26,488 nucleotides of DNA from Perkinsus olseni (lineage: Eukaryota; Perkinsozoa; Perkinsida): assembly GCA_013115125.1 (NCBI GenBank), contig JABANN010000480.1, positions 1 to 26,488 of the forward strand, read 5' to 3'. The notes under the pieces were generated by a model. The model was not told where the DNA came from, ran no database searches, and saw only the letters and a list, made by a program, of their open reading frames with translations. The translations under genes and the position numbers were made by a program. Shown one piece after another: positions 1-9,525 of this stretch (the first letter of the stretch is position 1; each line of letters opens with the position of its first letter).

Positions 1-112
1 ACGCAACTACTCTGTCATCATTCATCAATGGCCAATAACGAGTTGCGCAACAACAGTCGGGATATCTCTACAATATAGACTTGTAACAGATAACTGGATT
101 TAAAAAAAGACT

Positions 113-1180
113 TTAAAAAAACTCATCTGAGCTCTTGTTGAATATAACGACGTACTTCTCGGTGAGATCCTCGATCTCCGGTTCAGCCACGACGTCGAAG
201 CCCACCGCCCGAATCTCCTGAGGATAACACGTAGAGGTCGATTCAAAGGGCCAATCCGTGTAACACGATAAAATCGACGCAATAGAACAGGGCCGTCCAA
301 GCTCACCTCAACAAAGACGTTCTTGTCGGCCCGCACATGCTCCATCACCCACATTTTGTCCTCCCTGTTACTTCAGTTGGGGTCGCGCCAGAAGTGTGCT
401 AGCACTAGTCTGCCAGTATCTAGGGAAACAGCTCCAACGACTGGGTCATCACCATCATTCTCTTTGAGGTTGGGAAACACAGGACCTTGCAGAACTCGTA
501 AACCGTGACATGAATATTCTCACTCTTCAGTGCTTTTCTGAGTTGTTGAATTATTGTCTTCGGGTAAGTGAGGTGATGGTAAACATCACAGAGCACCGCC
601 AGGTCGACCGAGCCATCGGACTCAGCAGGCAGACATAAATCTTCTTCGGTACCTGACGGGGTACATAGTTTCAGCGCGCTCGACGAAACTCGTCAGCTCA
701 CATCCAATGATTTCCACTTTGTTATTATCAATCCTGGGGTCGGTTTTGAGGTGCTGTATGAAGCCATCCGACAGCTCAGGGGCATAGACCTTCTTGCCCG
801 GCCGCCGACTGAACTCACGTGTCAGGAGGCCAGTGCCAGGCCCCACTTCCACTGTGACCGCCTCGGGGGTCAGGCCGAGTATCTAAATGGAGACCTCGCT
901 GGAGCACCGAGAAGGAACATTCTTGCCAGAGTACAGGCACAGCCTCTGTGGGGCACTGCTAGCTAATTCCATTGACTGGAGAGCAGAAACTCAACGAACT
1001 CTACATTACCTCAAAAAGCCCGTCAAGATGGTGAGCCAACGGTCTTTCAACCTCGAACAGCGGGGTGAAAAAGTCTATCAGTTCATCCTTGTCTTTGTCT
1101 TGGAAATCTTTATTCGCGCCTTCAATGAAATGAGATACCCCACTGAAGTCTGCTACTTCTGGACAAACTGATTGTATCAT
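113..1180 (-). pseudogene. Methyltransferase copy A with an in-frame TGA
   Basis: First of three tandem class I SAM-dependent methyltransferase genes. Five exons can be placed: 1180-1010, 882-702, 652-524, 419-307 and 217-113. All introns keep GT...AG ends, and exons 2-4 have the same lengths (181, 129, 113 nt) as in the other two copies. The conceptual product is 232 codons and starts MIQSVCPEV. Motif I (VEVGPGTGLLT) binds SAM, and the acidic DLAVLCDVYHHL motif follows. Exon 4 has a TGA at 373-375, between the N-terminal two-thirds and the last conserved block; the other copies have AAG (Lys) there. Everything else is intact, so it is either a young pseudogene or makes a shortened protein of about 175 aa. 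The methyl acceptor cannot be told from sequence. Confidence 0.8.
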
Positions 1181-1753
1181 TTTGAACGAGTTTGAGGAGC
1201 CAGCGGACCAACGAGACCTACCTTCCTACGTCACGCTGACAGGCTAACTTATCGAAGACAGATACCACGGGAAGGAGCTGGTTGCTAGTCGCCCACTTCC
1301 CATCCGACTTCCATAATATCCCCCTTGAGCTTTTGGCACGGCGTGTGGGTCGATGGGTGCAAGCTCCATCCCGTACTCGCGGAGTTTATCGCAATATGAC
1401 AAAGTACGGACTAACTCAACGGTGACACGCAATGTCTGTATCGGCTCCATTCAGCTCCCTGTCCCCATCCGTCCTCAATCGTTGGCTCAGTCCGCGGGCT
1501 TCGACCGGCTTCCCTGTAACTTGCACGACGGGAGGCTCTTTGATAATTGACCACTTTAGGTTATCGACTCTCGTGATTCGACCAGGGGACCAATAAAGAC
1601 TGAGTTCAACGCAACAAGTAGCCTTCAAAAGAACTTGTGAATACAGAACTGCCTTGGCCGGCTGCCGCTCGCTTTTTACGAGGACTGCCGAAGCAGTGCG
1701 CGTCACCAAGTAAAAGAAGTGTCAAAATGAAACACGACTCGTAGTTCGGCTTT
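1181..1753. other. Spacer between methyltransferase copies A and B
   Basis: This spacer lies between the start codon of copy A and the stop codon of copy B. It holds a 68-codon ATG-started open frame on the minus strand (1450-1244), with a second open frame overlapping it upstream. Neither has a recognisable domain, a paralogue in the other spacers, or clear splice partners. It must contain the promoter of copy A and the 3' end signals of copy B, but I see no distinct motif for either. Confidence 0.4.
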
Positions 1754-2757
1754 TTACGCCTTCTTGAAGATAACAACGTAATTCTCGATAAGCCCCTCAA
1801 TCTCCGGTTCCGCTACAACGTGGAAGCCCTCCGAGCGGATCTCCTAAAGGAAGGCGACGAAGATACCAACGCGCTGAGCAACCGCGAAAACCGTACTCTC
1901 CGTCGTAGCTCACCTCAACGAAGACGTCTTTGTCGGCACGCAAGTGCTCGATAACCCACGTCTTGTCTTCTCTAGTGCTCTTATTTGGGTCACGCCAGAA
2001 GTCTACCAGTACTAGTCTGCCAGTATCTGATAACCTTCAGAATGTTATACACACTAAAAACTGGGGAATTGGCCCGAATCCGGCTTCTCTCCGACGAGGA
2101 AGGACCAAGACTCGCAATGTGAGCCCGGCACTCACTAGCAATCGCAGACTATCGGATTCGGGACACGAATATCCTCACCCTTCAGTGCTTTTCTGAGTTG
2201 CTGAATTATTTTCTTCGGGTAAGTAAGGTGATGGTAAACATCACAGAGTACCGCCAAGTCGACCGAAGCATCGGTCTCAGCTGGCAGGCATAAATCTTCT
2301 TCGGTACCTGGCAGGGTACACAGTTTCAGCGCGCTCGACGAAACCCGCCAGCTCACATCCAATGATTTCCACTTTGTTCTTATTAATCCTGGGGTCGGCT
2401 TGAAGGTGCTGTATGAAGCCATTTGAGAGCTCAGTGGCATAGACCTTCTTGCCCGGCCGCCGACTGAACTGACGTGTCAGAAGGCCAGTGCCAGGCCCCA
2501 CTTCCACTGTGACCGCCTCGGGGGTGAGGCCGAATACCTGAACGGAACATTTATGGAGTGGAGCGATATGGAGGACTGAGGCGTCCTACCTCGAAGAGCC
2601 CGTCAAGGTGGTGAGCCAGCGGCCGCTCGACCTCGAACTTCGGCAGGAAAAAATCGAGCAATTGATCCTTATCCTTGTCTTGGAACTCCTTGTTCGCCCC
2701 CTCGGGGTAATGGGATATCTTGCTGAAGTCGGCTACCTCGGGACAAGTCGATTGCAT
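1754..2757 (-). CDS. Class I SAM-dependent methyltransferase, copy B (intact)
   Basis: The complete member of the triplet: 226 aa in five exons at 2757-2590, 2537-2357, 2307-2179, 2026-1914 and 1843-1754. Introns are 52, 49, 152 and 70 nt, with phases 0, 1, 1, 0, and all join in frame. The start is the first ATG of the frame (MQSTCPEVADF) and aligns with copies A and C. Residues 66-76 (VEVGPGTGLLT) are the glycine-rich SAM-binding motif I. Residues around 130-142 (VDLAVLCDVYHH) form the strand-4 acidic motif, and GRLVLVDFWRDP is the strand-5 region. The C-terminus ends VVIFKKA. Size and motifs fit stand-alone cytosolic Methyltransf_11/25-type enzymes. No signal peptide or membrane segment is visible. 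The substrate is unknown. Confidence 0.85.
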
Positions 2758-3196
2758 TAGTCAAAACGAATTTGGTTTGCCTCAACTGACAGAGTCCAAG
2801 TAGACCACGCAGCGCGACGGCCTCGAGGCGCCTCAGCTACAGAGGTTGGGACAGTCCTCGTGACATCCCTCGAGGAAGTCGCAGGGCGTGTCCTTCGCGC
2901 GCTGAAAGTGTCTCAATTGCGCTCACAATGGGCTAGAATGCACAACAAGGCCCATACAGAGTTAGTGACTAAGGGGTCCGTTGCCGGCTCCGGTAGAAGC
3001 TCCGGCGACGACAAAAAACCCTCTGCACATCGTTCTCACATAGAGGACATAACGCCAGAGCTACCGGAGCGAAATCAGAGCGGGATTGCGATATCGCCGT
3101 CACTCCACACTTCAGGAAACTCGAGTCGGTCGAGAGGAGTAGAAACACGGCCGAGGAAGAAACGTGGTACGAGGGTGAAGAACAGTGTGTAAATCA
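2758..3196. other. Spacer between methyltransferase copies B and C
   Basis: It contains a plus-strand frame open from 2761 to 3192 (about 144 codons). That frame has no ATG before 2938 and starts only by a GTG at 2860 if alternative starts are allowed. The translation is Ser/Arg/Lys-rich towards its end, with no recognised domain. The frame ends 4 nt before the stop codon of copy C on the other strand. I treat it as chance or a decayed exon. The promoter of copy B's upstream region should lie here. Confidence 0.4.
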
Positions 3197-4241
3197 TTAA
3201 AAGTCCTTCTTGAAAACAACAGCGTAGTTCTCCTCGACTCCTTGAATCTCGGGCTCCTCCACAACGCGGAAGCCAGCGGCGGCGATCTCCTGACGAAAAC
3301 AGAGACTCCGACTGCATTTTCGGCCTCAGCCTAGACTGTCGCATCACGAGAACACGCGGCAGGGCGGTCGCTACCTGCACGAAGTCTTTCTTGTCTCCCC
3401 GCAGGTGCTCGTAAACCCAATTCTTGTTGGTTTTGCTCGACTTCTCGGGGTCCTTCCAGTAATCCACGAGAACCATTCTCCCATCATCTAACGAAACTAA
3501 TCGCATACCGCCACTCGGGAATTGATGACGATGAACTCACTCTTCAGGGCGGTACTGATGTCGGACAAAACTGCGCGAGGGTGCGTGAAGTGATGGTAAA
3601 CATCGCAGAGAACAGCGAGGTCTACAGCGCCGGTGGTCTCGTCAGGAAGGCTAAGGCTCTCTTCTGTACCTGTCCGAATACACTGCTTCTGCAGGTGACA
3701 CAAGACCTTCAACCTGAGCTTGCGGGCAAGCCGATGACGACCAGGCGAAAACGGTGTTTTGGAGTCTCGTCAGTTATCAAAGCCACTTGGTATAAATGCA
3801 GTAACTTACATTTGACGAGCTCCACCTTATTTTTGTCAATGCGGCTATCCTCCCCTAGATGGTCCAGGAACCCTTGGGAGATCTCCGTGGCATACACTTT
3901 AGCACCACGGCTTTTGGCCAGCTCTCGCGTAAGAAGCCCGGTACCGGCGCCGACATCGACACTAACTGTGTTATCCTTGAGGTCGAGAATCTGACGATCG
4001 AAGAGACTGCGGCTGTGTCCACCACCCTAGCGGAAGCACATCATGGCGCAAGCGGGTCTGTGAGCTTCAAGTTGCCTACATGCATGAGACTGTCGAGATG
4101 ATTCTTCAACTGTCGGTCCCCTTCAAATATTGGAAGGAACTTGTCCAAGAGCTCCTCCTTAGAGGAATCTTCGAACTCCTTGTTGGGCCCGTTGGGGTAG
4201 TGTGCGGGCTCGAATGTGACTTCCTCTGGGCACTCGGACAT
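3197..4241 (-). CDS. Class I SAM-dependent methyltransferase, copy C
   Basis: Most diverged of the three tandem copies, but intact: 225 aa in exons 4241-4080, 3990-3810, 3669-3541, 3487-3375 and 3289-3197. Introns are 89, 140, 53 and 85 nt with the same phases as copy B. Motif I reads VDVGAGTGLLT, the acidic motif DLAVLCDVYHHF, and the later block GRMVLVDYW. The start chosen is the ATG of MSECPEEV because it aligns with MQSTCPEV of copy B. The frame is open 69 nt further upstream, and a cttgcag acceptor-like site at about 4273 leaves room for an extra 5' exon. Same predicted fold and cofactor as copy B; substrate unknown. Divergence from A/B suggests an older duplication, with A and B the recent pair. 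Confidence 0.82.
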
Positions 4242-4347
4242 AGGGGAAATAGGAGAGGTGAATGCTGCAAGGTGAGTCATGGGATCCGCCACGGTACAAA
4301 AGAACCCCACATTAGTCCGAACGCAACATCAGGCCTCGGAAATACTC

Positions 4348-4479
4348 TCAATGCATGATACTAACAGCGCTGAGTATACCAGCAGCCGCAATTCCCAGAA
4401 GGGCGGGCAACCGTTGCCCAGCCCTGTCTTGCGCACGTGCCAATGACCGCACGGCCTCGGGGAGAAAGGCACTCCACAT
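4348..4479 (-). CDS. Possible small ORF with hydrophobic C-terminus
   Basis: A 43-codon ATG-started frame upstream of methyltransferase C on the same strand. It begins MWSAFLPEAVRSLARAQ and ends with a hydrophobic stretch (LPALLGIAAAGILSAVS) that looks like a single membrane anchor. It could be a small tail-anchored protein, the last exon of an unseen gene, or chance. No homologue is recognised and no paralogous spacer shows it. Confidence 0.15.
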   Translation of the reverse strand: MWSAFLPEAVRSLARAQDRAGQRLPALLGIAAAGILSAVSIMH

Positions 4480-4521
4480 ACGCCGCTAGCCGTCTCGAGA
4501 TGTCCTCGAATGGGATCTCAC

Positions 4522-5460
4522 TCAGCGAGCAGGGCTAGCATCCTCGACCTCCAACGGGTTCGTGAAGACCTCCCTCTGGAATACAAACGAGTCACCAAAA
4601 CTGGCGAAGTAAACAAATCTGCCGGCCATATCTATACGGCTGTGGTCTAGTAAAGTGGAGCAGACCGCTAGAGCCTCTCCTACAGCGGGGTCGAAAAATA
4701 CGATGCTGTCGGCAATGCTCAGCAAAAGCACGAAGCGACCGTCTGAGAGGCTACCAGAAGCCATGTGGGTAACTAAGTTCAGGTAACCCTTTCTCCACAC
4801 TCTATGCTTAGCCAGGGCCGAGGCGTCGCCACGATACTCCGTGACGGACCCGGTAGTGACGTCTTTGGTGAATATTGAGAGATCTCTTTCGACGGTCGTC
4901 CGAGCAGCGACCAGCGAAATCTCGCCTGGGAAAGATATGGTGGTGCTCTGTCCCGTGTCCAGGTCAAGTAACTGCAGGCTCCAGTCGAAACCAACTGGAC
5001 GCCAGATCAGTGAGCTGCCGCCATGCACAGCAGATAGACCGGATTTATAACCGTGGCACCGGGGCAACGACCTGAGCACCCACCCTAGGGACTGATTGAT
5101 CTCTAGGAGGTCTCCGTTGACTAAGCTCACAAATGCCCGTCCGGGAATGCTTTCAGCAGCGCAGATCTCGATAATGCCGAAGGCAGTCTCAAGCATCGCC
5201 TGAAGCACCCCACTGGTGGAGATGACCATCACGTTATTAGGATTCTTTAGCCCGACAAAGAGGGATTTCCCATTGGAAGCCACGCAAGATACGTCGCACT
5301 CCGTGTCGCACAGTACTGTCATATCACCGAAGTGGAGACACCTACTAGGCATGAGGTAGCCCCAAGTGGTACGAATAAGTTCCTCCGGGAGACAGAGTTG
5401 AGCCTTTCGCAGCCGGAGCAACTTCAACAGGGCCGTCTCGGCTGCGCGATGACTTCTCAT
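4522..5460 (-). CDS. Hypothetical protein, possible F-box plus beta-propeller
   Basis: Single-exon gene of 312 aa. The first ATG in the frame is at 5460 (MRSHRAAETALLK); an in-frame TGA lies a short way upstream, so the start is well bounded. Residues about 18-40 (LCLPEELIRTTWGYLMPSR) resemble the LPxEL...I..YL core of an F-box. The rest is a series of short hydrophobic beta-strand-like segments (for example SLFVGLKNPNNVMVIS, RFVLLLSIADSIVFF, RFVYFASFGDSFVF), spaced like beta-propeller blades without WD dipeptides. I do not recognise the family. If the F-box guess is right it would recruit a substrate to an SCF ubiquitin ligase. It lies 97 nt downstream of the stop codon of the next gene on the same strand. 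Confidence 0.7.
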   Translation of the reverse strand: MRSHRAAETALLKLLRLRKAQLCLPEELIRTTWGYLMPSRCLHFGDMTVLCDTECDVSCVASNGKSLFVGLKNPNNVMVISTSGVLQAMLETAFGIIEICAAESIPGRAFVSLVNGDLLEINQSLGWVLRSLPRCHGYKSGLSAVHGGSSLIWRPVGFDWSLQLLDLDTGQSTTISFPGEISLVAARTTVERDLSIFTKDVTTGSVTEYRGDASALAKHRVWRKGYLNLVTHMASGSLSDGRFVLLLSIADSIVFFDPAVGEALAVCSTLLDHSRIDMAGRFVYFASFGDSFVFQREVFTNPLEVEDASPAR

Positions 5461-5557
5461 CGAGGCCAACTCACAAACTCTGAGCCGACAGTGAGCACTC
5501 TGGCCCGACCCAAAATGTGCAACTCAACAAAACCTCGCGACCTTATCAAAGCATGGA

Positions 5558-7957
5558 TCATGGGCGGAAGGTGATAGAACGGGGATCATGTAGATCACAA
5601 TCAGTCGGGATGTGGTCGAAAATGTTACCCAAGAAGAATTGACACCTTGAGAGGCCGGAGTGGCGGGGATCATGAGTGTAGAACCAATGGCAGCGGCGTG
5701 CGACCAGCCCTATCAAGTCTAAGATCGTGTCCAGTTTCTGCATAGTGCGGAGGTCAATGGTCACTTGGTACTTATCACTAACCCAGCCACACAAGGCCAG
5801 CAAGGAGCAGCCTAGATCCTCCAGCCGTGTGCTGGGGCCCCACGTGTCGATCACAGGAGGGCTGACGAAGGACCGAAGCTGCTGCCGTTTGCTCTTCGCC
5901 GCTTGCTTGAGTTCGTCGATGAACTGCCTCTGGCGGCGCCCTCGATCAAGGCCGACGAGAAGGCCACAAAAGAAGTATCCTATAATAATAGCCTCCACAA
6001 CATATCGCGATGGGACAAGAAGAGATAGTAGTGCAAGCAGGAGAAGAGCCAGCAGAATGATAGAACTTGCCCATGCGCACTTCCAAGCGAAAAGATTCTT
6101 CGTTTTCTCGAAGGTAGCGCATACTGTAAGAACGGCAAAGAGCACCTCCTCGACGTTTTGTTTCACTCTACTGAATACCGCCTCCCACGGCGTCAAAACT
6201 GCCGAGCTGGGCACAGCCATCACCGGCGTCGGGCTCAGCCCTGGCGAAACGGTGTCAACGCTGGGCCCTGAGAGCGGCCTCGCAAGAAGCTCTACTGAAG
6301 AAACCTTACCCTTTAGTTGGGCCATCTCAGCTGACTTGACCTTCGTCCCTCTGAAGACCCTCCGACGGACGTAGCACCAAGCATCGCACTTCCTGAGCCA
6401 GGAGGAGGCCCCTCCGAAGCCCATAGCGTATTGATAGCCGTTCTCATCAGTACCGGCGTCTACAACTACTTGCCATGACCAGCAGCTGCCGTCAGACATG
6501 ATGGTCCGTGGGCCTTTGCAAGGGATCATCTCGACCTCTCCGTCGCGATTGAGCAGTGGTGTGCTCCACTGCGGAGGGTCCCATAGTAGGAGATGCTCCG
6601 ATGAGAAGTCAGCGAAGACGAAGAGCCTACGCTCGGTCTCGTACACGTCCATCCCCCCTTCCACAATCTCCACCTTACCCTCTGCTTCTCTATATTCAAC
6701 TGGACGAAGTGCCAATCCCCATCCTGACCGGCTAGCTCGAGCACCTTCGAACGATGGATGGCGTTTCGCGAGGAAGAGGGCACCGATGCCGAAAATAATG
6801 CAAAGGGAATACTCAAACAGATAGAGGGCCCAGAAGGACAACCCAAAGAACCACAAGAGAGACACCGAGGGCCGCTCGAAGTAGCTCACTGCGAGGATCT
6901 CCCTCCCGAAGCCTTGCGCGATGGCTAAGTCCTCTCCTATACGGCGAAACGATGGCCCCAGGCGGCCATCGGCAATCTGCCCGAGAGTCAGGTCCTGCGG
7001 CCATCCACACTCGGAACCCTGGGCTGGGAGGAAGTACCGCGACCTCGGCCGTCCATCTCCTCCATCTATCGCTATCAGCACCTTGACCTTCTGTAATTCC
7101 CTTGCTCCTATATCGTCACTATCAGTGTCATCCGGAACTTCGTAGGTGATCACCTTCGACTGGAGACGCTCTATCTCGTAGAGGGGACAATGAAACTCAA
7201 CGTCCTTCACCGGAGGGCCTCGATCCGCCGACCTTTCTTCCCAGATGGAGATCTCCACACAGGCATTGGGGTTGTTGTGTATGACAGGGATCTGAGTGAT
7301 CTCTGCAGGAAGAGTGTCCACCGCAGCGCTACGAACGCTGTAGCCAGCATGAGTGACCTCCAAGCAGGTACCCGCTTCCCAAACTCTCTCTACTGAAAGC
7401 AACAGTACTCTCAAAGAGCCCAACCCTCGGTCTCGGGCGGCAAGCTCTGCCCGGCACGCCTCCACGATACGATCAGCCCATTTCCTCATCTCGATGTCCG
7501 TCGGAAAAGCGAAGGAAAGGGGATACTTATAGGTATCAAAAGGCACATAGATGGTGAGAATATGCTCGTACCCCACCATGGCTCGACCCCTCACTCTCGA
7601 ATTAGGCGTTGTATCCACCCATCCTCCTGCCAAGTCTATGACCTTCTCCTCCATGAAAAGAACATAGTGCGCTTTCCCCTCCCTGAACTGCGTCCCCAAC
7701 CGGACGAATTTTTCTCTCCAGTAGTCCTGCGGGGGCATTTTAACTATACGCGTGACCTCGGCAATCCCCTGAGCCATGTACTCTCCGAGACTTGCCACTA
7801 CTGAGCCCTCTCTCAGCCGCGTTCTCCCTTCGTTCAGGAACCGCGCCAGAGACTGCCGCATAGGTGGTTTATTACGCATCTTCATGATCCGCCCGGAGAG
7901 CTCATCTACGCCGATGAGGCCCGCCATAGCGAGAGGACACTGACACTGTTGGCTCAT
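5558..7957 (-). CDS. PH-C2-TM-dysferlin-domain membrane protein
   Basis: Intronless gene of 799 aa, unusual beside its intron-rich neighbours. The ATG at 7957 (MSQQCQCPLAMAG) is the first in the frame. Residues 79-172 look like a PH domain (YWREKFVRLGTQF... ending in an amphipathic helix with MRKWADRIVEA). Residues 181-300 look like a C2 domain (GSLRVLLLSVERVWEAG... VEISIWEE). A hydrophobic segment lies at 366-397. Residues 437-537 carry DysF features: VYETERRLFVF, paired Trp residues, WSWQVVVDAGTDENGYQYA and the closing CYVRRRVFRGT. A two-segment hydrophobic hairpin at 627-670 resembles the reticulon/MCTP C-terminal type. Lipid-binding PH/C2 domains plus DysF and a hairpin suggest a protein of ER, peroxisome or contact-site membranes, as for Pex30-like and ferlin-like families. 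A truncated copy lies at 9.86-10.77 kb. Confidence 0.8.
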   Translation of the reverse strand: MSQQCQCPLAMAGLIGVDELSGRIMKMRNKPPMRQSLARFLNEGRTRLREGSVVASLGEYMAQGIAEVTRIVKMPPQDYWREKFVRLGTQFREGKAHYVLFMEEKVIDLAGGWVDTTPNSRVRGRAMVGYEHILTIYVPFDTYKYPLSFAFPTDIEMRKWADRIVEACRAELAARDRGLGSLRVLLLSVERVWEAGTCLEVTHAGYSVRSAAVDTLPAEITQIPVIHNNPNACVEISIWEERSADRGPPVKDVEFHCPLYEIERLQSKVITYEVPDDTDSDDIGARELQKVKVLIAIDGGDGRPRSRYFLPAQGSECGWPQDLTLGQIADGRLGPSFRRIGEDLAIAQGFGREILAVSYFERPSVSLLWFFGLSFWALYLFEYSLCIIFGIGALFLAKRHPSFEGARASRSGWGLALRPVEYREAEGKVEIVEGGMDVYETERRLFVFADFSSEHLLLWDPPQWSTPLLNRDGEVEMIPCKGPRTIMSDGSCWSWQVVVDAGTDENGYQYAMGFGGASSWLRKCDAWCYVRRRVFRGTKVKSAEMAQLKGKVSSVELLARPLSGPSVDTVSPGLSPTPVMAVPSSAVLTPWEAVFSRVKQNVEEVLFAVLTVCATFEKTKNLFAWKCAWASSIILLALLLLALLSLLVPSRYVVEAIIIGYFFCGLLVGLDRGRRQRQFIDELKQAAKSKRQQLRSFVSPPVIDTWGPSTRLEDLGCSLLALCGWVSDKYQVTIDLRTMQKLDTILDLIGLVARRCHWFYTHDPRHSGLSRCQFFLGNIFDHIPTDCDLHDPRSITFRP

Positions 7958-8403
7958 TCCCAGCCCTCGACTACCGTCTGAACGCAACTCCGAAGCGCAA
8001 GAAAGTTTGACATGCAGTTGGTAAAGTTTCTGAGTTCAATGGGTCGCCTACATTATATAGACTGTATACAACGAACTGCTTCGCTCCGTGAAGGGCCATA
8101 TACGGGTCCACCATCGAGAAATGAAATTTCCATCATGAAACAGTTTCATTGAGTTTCATTGAGGTGAGGACAATACGCTGGTAAAACGGGTGTAATAGTA
8201 GTCACAGCCCGAGAGCAATAACTGAAGACTCCAAATTGCCAATTCGAAATTAGCGTCTCCAGCAACTGAACAACCTTCCCGTACACTAAGACCCATCCTC
8301 AATTTGAGGACCTCAAAATAGCAACCAGAGAGGATCATCAAACAACTTCGCAGTGGCGTGACTAGTTGTAGTATTTCTAGTAGAAAGCCAAAGAGAACGT
8401 AGC
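7958..8403. other. Promoter-side spacer of the PH-C2-DysF gene
   Basis: Upstream sequence of the 799-aa gene. On the minus strand a TATATAA-like stretch lies near 8050-8058, about 95 nt before the ATG; its role is unproven. At 8135-8149 a perfect 7-bp inverted repeat (ATGAAAC-A-GTTTCAT) is followed by a direct repeat of GTTTCATTGA. An overlapping minus-strand open frame (8434-8156, 92 codons) has no recognised domain and is probably not a gene. Confidence 0.35.
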
Positions 8404-8650
8404 TCACGCATGGTATTTTTCCTTGAATATGCACACCTCTTCCGCCAGGACATCATAGTTCATCCCTAGGCGACGGTGTGAGAACAAAACGTCAATGATC
8501 TGAGAGACAAACGAGGATGGGAGCGTCAATTACGCCAAGAAAGGCACTACGTGAAGAGCGGTGAAACCAGGCATCGCGTTGAAGTCTTCATCAAAATGAA
8601 GCCTCAACAAGTAAGCAAATGCCATGTGTAGCTTGCTTTGGATGCACCAC
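8404..8650 (-). CDS. 3' end of a possible ankyrin-like gene
   Basis: Two putative exons. The terminal one is 8499-8404 (31 codons plus TGA), starting IIDVLFSHRRLGMNYD, with a clear tttgtctctcag acceptor. The one before ends at 8551 with a GTAGTG donor, giving a 51-nt intron in phase 0. The joined frame reads DEDFNAMPGFTALH then IIDVL, which resembles an ankyrin-repeat turn and helix (D..A..G.TALH..). The upstream boundary is unknown: the frame stays open to about 8784 and includes a Cys-rich stretch (CESCERWC). No start codon or upstream partner exons are convincing, so this may be a gene remnant. The coordinates given are the best-supported core. Confidence 0.3.
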
Positions 8651-9359
8651 CTCTCGCAGCTCTCACAAAATAGCAACACACCTTTGTAAGTTCCCCGGAG
8701 TGTCTTATGAAAGGCGCAGCTAAATGCAAAAGGCAGTGGTCGGGATGTAAAAGGCCACACCGTAGCCAGTAATTCAATTAGCATGCAAATTTTCTGCGAA
8801 AATCAATATAAATCAGTATACGTAAGTCAATGTAACACGCCCAGATGGGGGGTGCCTAATAGCAATAGGGGATGCCTAACACTGGCACTGCTCCTGCCGG
8901 CACAAGGTCGCCAAAAAAATATTATGAAAGTCGCCTGTCGGACCGGTATCACATACCGGGTACTCTCTGAAGCCTCCTAGCTTGTGGTGGAGCTGCCGGT
9001 ACCGTTGCCGCTAGTAGCGGCCCGCTACCATTGGACCTGCAGAGCTCACCAACACCTGAAAGAGACAGAGAATTTCCGTCGGAAATGCCGGTTGAGTCAC
9101 AAAGCTAACTCCTAAAATGGCCCACCTTCACAAGGGCGCTCGGGAGAGCAACTGTCAATACACGACCTCGCATACCACGGCATCGTTGAGGATTGATACA
9201 ACTCACTCACCGGCACAGTGCCAGCAACGATCACCACCAAGCAGACTAAGTAGACGGATGTTGATCGGACAAATTTTCAAAATCCTGAGGAAGAGAGTAA
9301 CGGGACCCGTAAGCGGTTACCGTACCGCATACAACCGTTTCAAATCTTGCGCATGCATA
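8651..9359. other. Spacer without a convincing gene
   Basis: Contains a plus-strand 112-codon frame (9117-9455, ATG start) and a short Pro/Ser-rich plus-strand frame at 8978-9102 bounded by stops. Neither has recognisable domains, conserved partners or consistent splice sites. I see no RNA gene in this part. Confidence 0.4.
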
Positions 9360-9409
9360 CAGGCGAGCGAGACCTTGAGCGAGATCGGGGATGTGTTTGC
9401 GCTCGCCTG
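9360..9409. repeat. Perfect 10-bp inverted repeat
   Basis: Arms CAGGCGAGCG (9360-9369) and CGCTCGCCTG (9400-9409) are exact reverse complements around a 30-nt loop. A 10-bp palindrome (CCTGCGCAGG) follows at 9464-9473. Both lie within 170 nt upstream of the 5S-like sequence. They could be a structured transcript or a regulatory hairpin; no function is evident. Confidence 0.5.
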
Positions 9410-9506
9410 CGCACGTAGGACGAAGGAAAAGTGTTGGTTAGTCCAAATCAATTGATTATTAGGCCTGCGCAGGTTAGAGCTGACCCCGCGTTTTGGCGAT
9501 TTTTAT

Positions 9507-9525
9507 GGCCCCAGTCGCTGGGGCC
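9507..9525. repeat. GC-rich hairpin at the 5S-like 5' end
   Basis: GGCCCCAG-TCG-CTGGGGCC is a perfect 8-bp inverted repeat with a 3-nt loop. It abuts the predicted 5' end of the 5S-like sequence and overlaps it by about 3 nt. It would compete with helix I of a 5S fold. Confidence 0.6.

Noticed and set aside
373-375. TGA in methyltransferase copy A as a second selenocysteine codon
   Set aside because: The paralogues have Lys, not Cys, at this site, and no SECIS-like fold was found downstream of the gene.
1244-1450. 68-codon ATG-started minus-strand frame upstream of methyltransferase A
   Set aside because: Looks protein-like but has no domain or splice partner. Kept only as a note in the spacer entry.
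2761-3192. Plus-strand open frame of about 144 codons between methyltransferases B and C
   Set aside because: No ATG near its beginning, no recognisable domain and no counterpart in the A-B spacer. It may be a decayed exon, but I cannot support it as a gene.
9117-9455. 112-codon ATG-started frame
   Set aside because: The composition is unlike the neighbouring genes, there is no domain, and it covers the inverted repeats upstream of the 5S-like sequence. Most likely chance.
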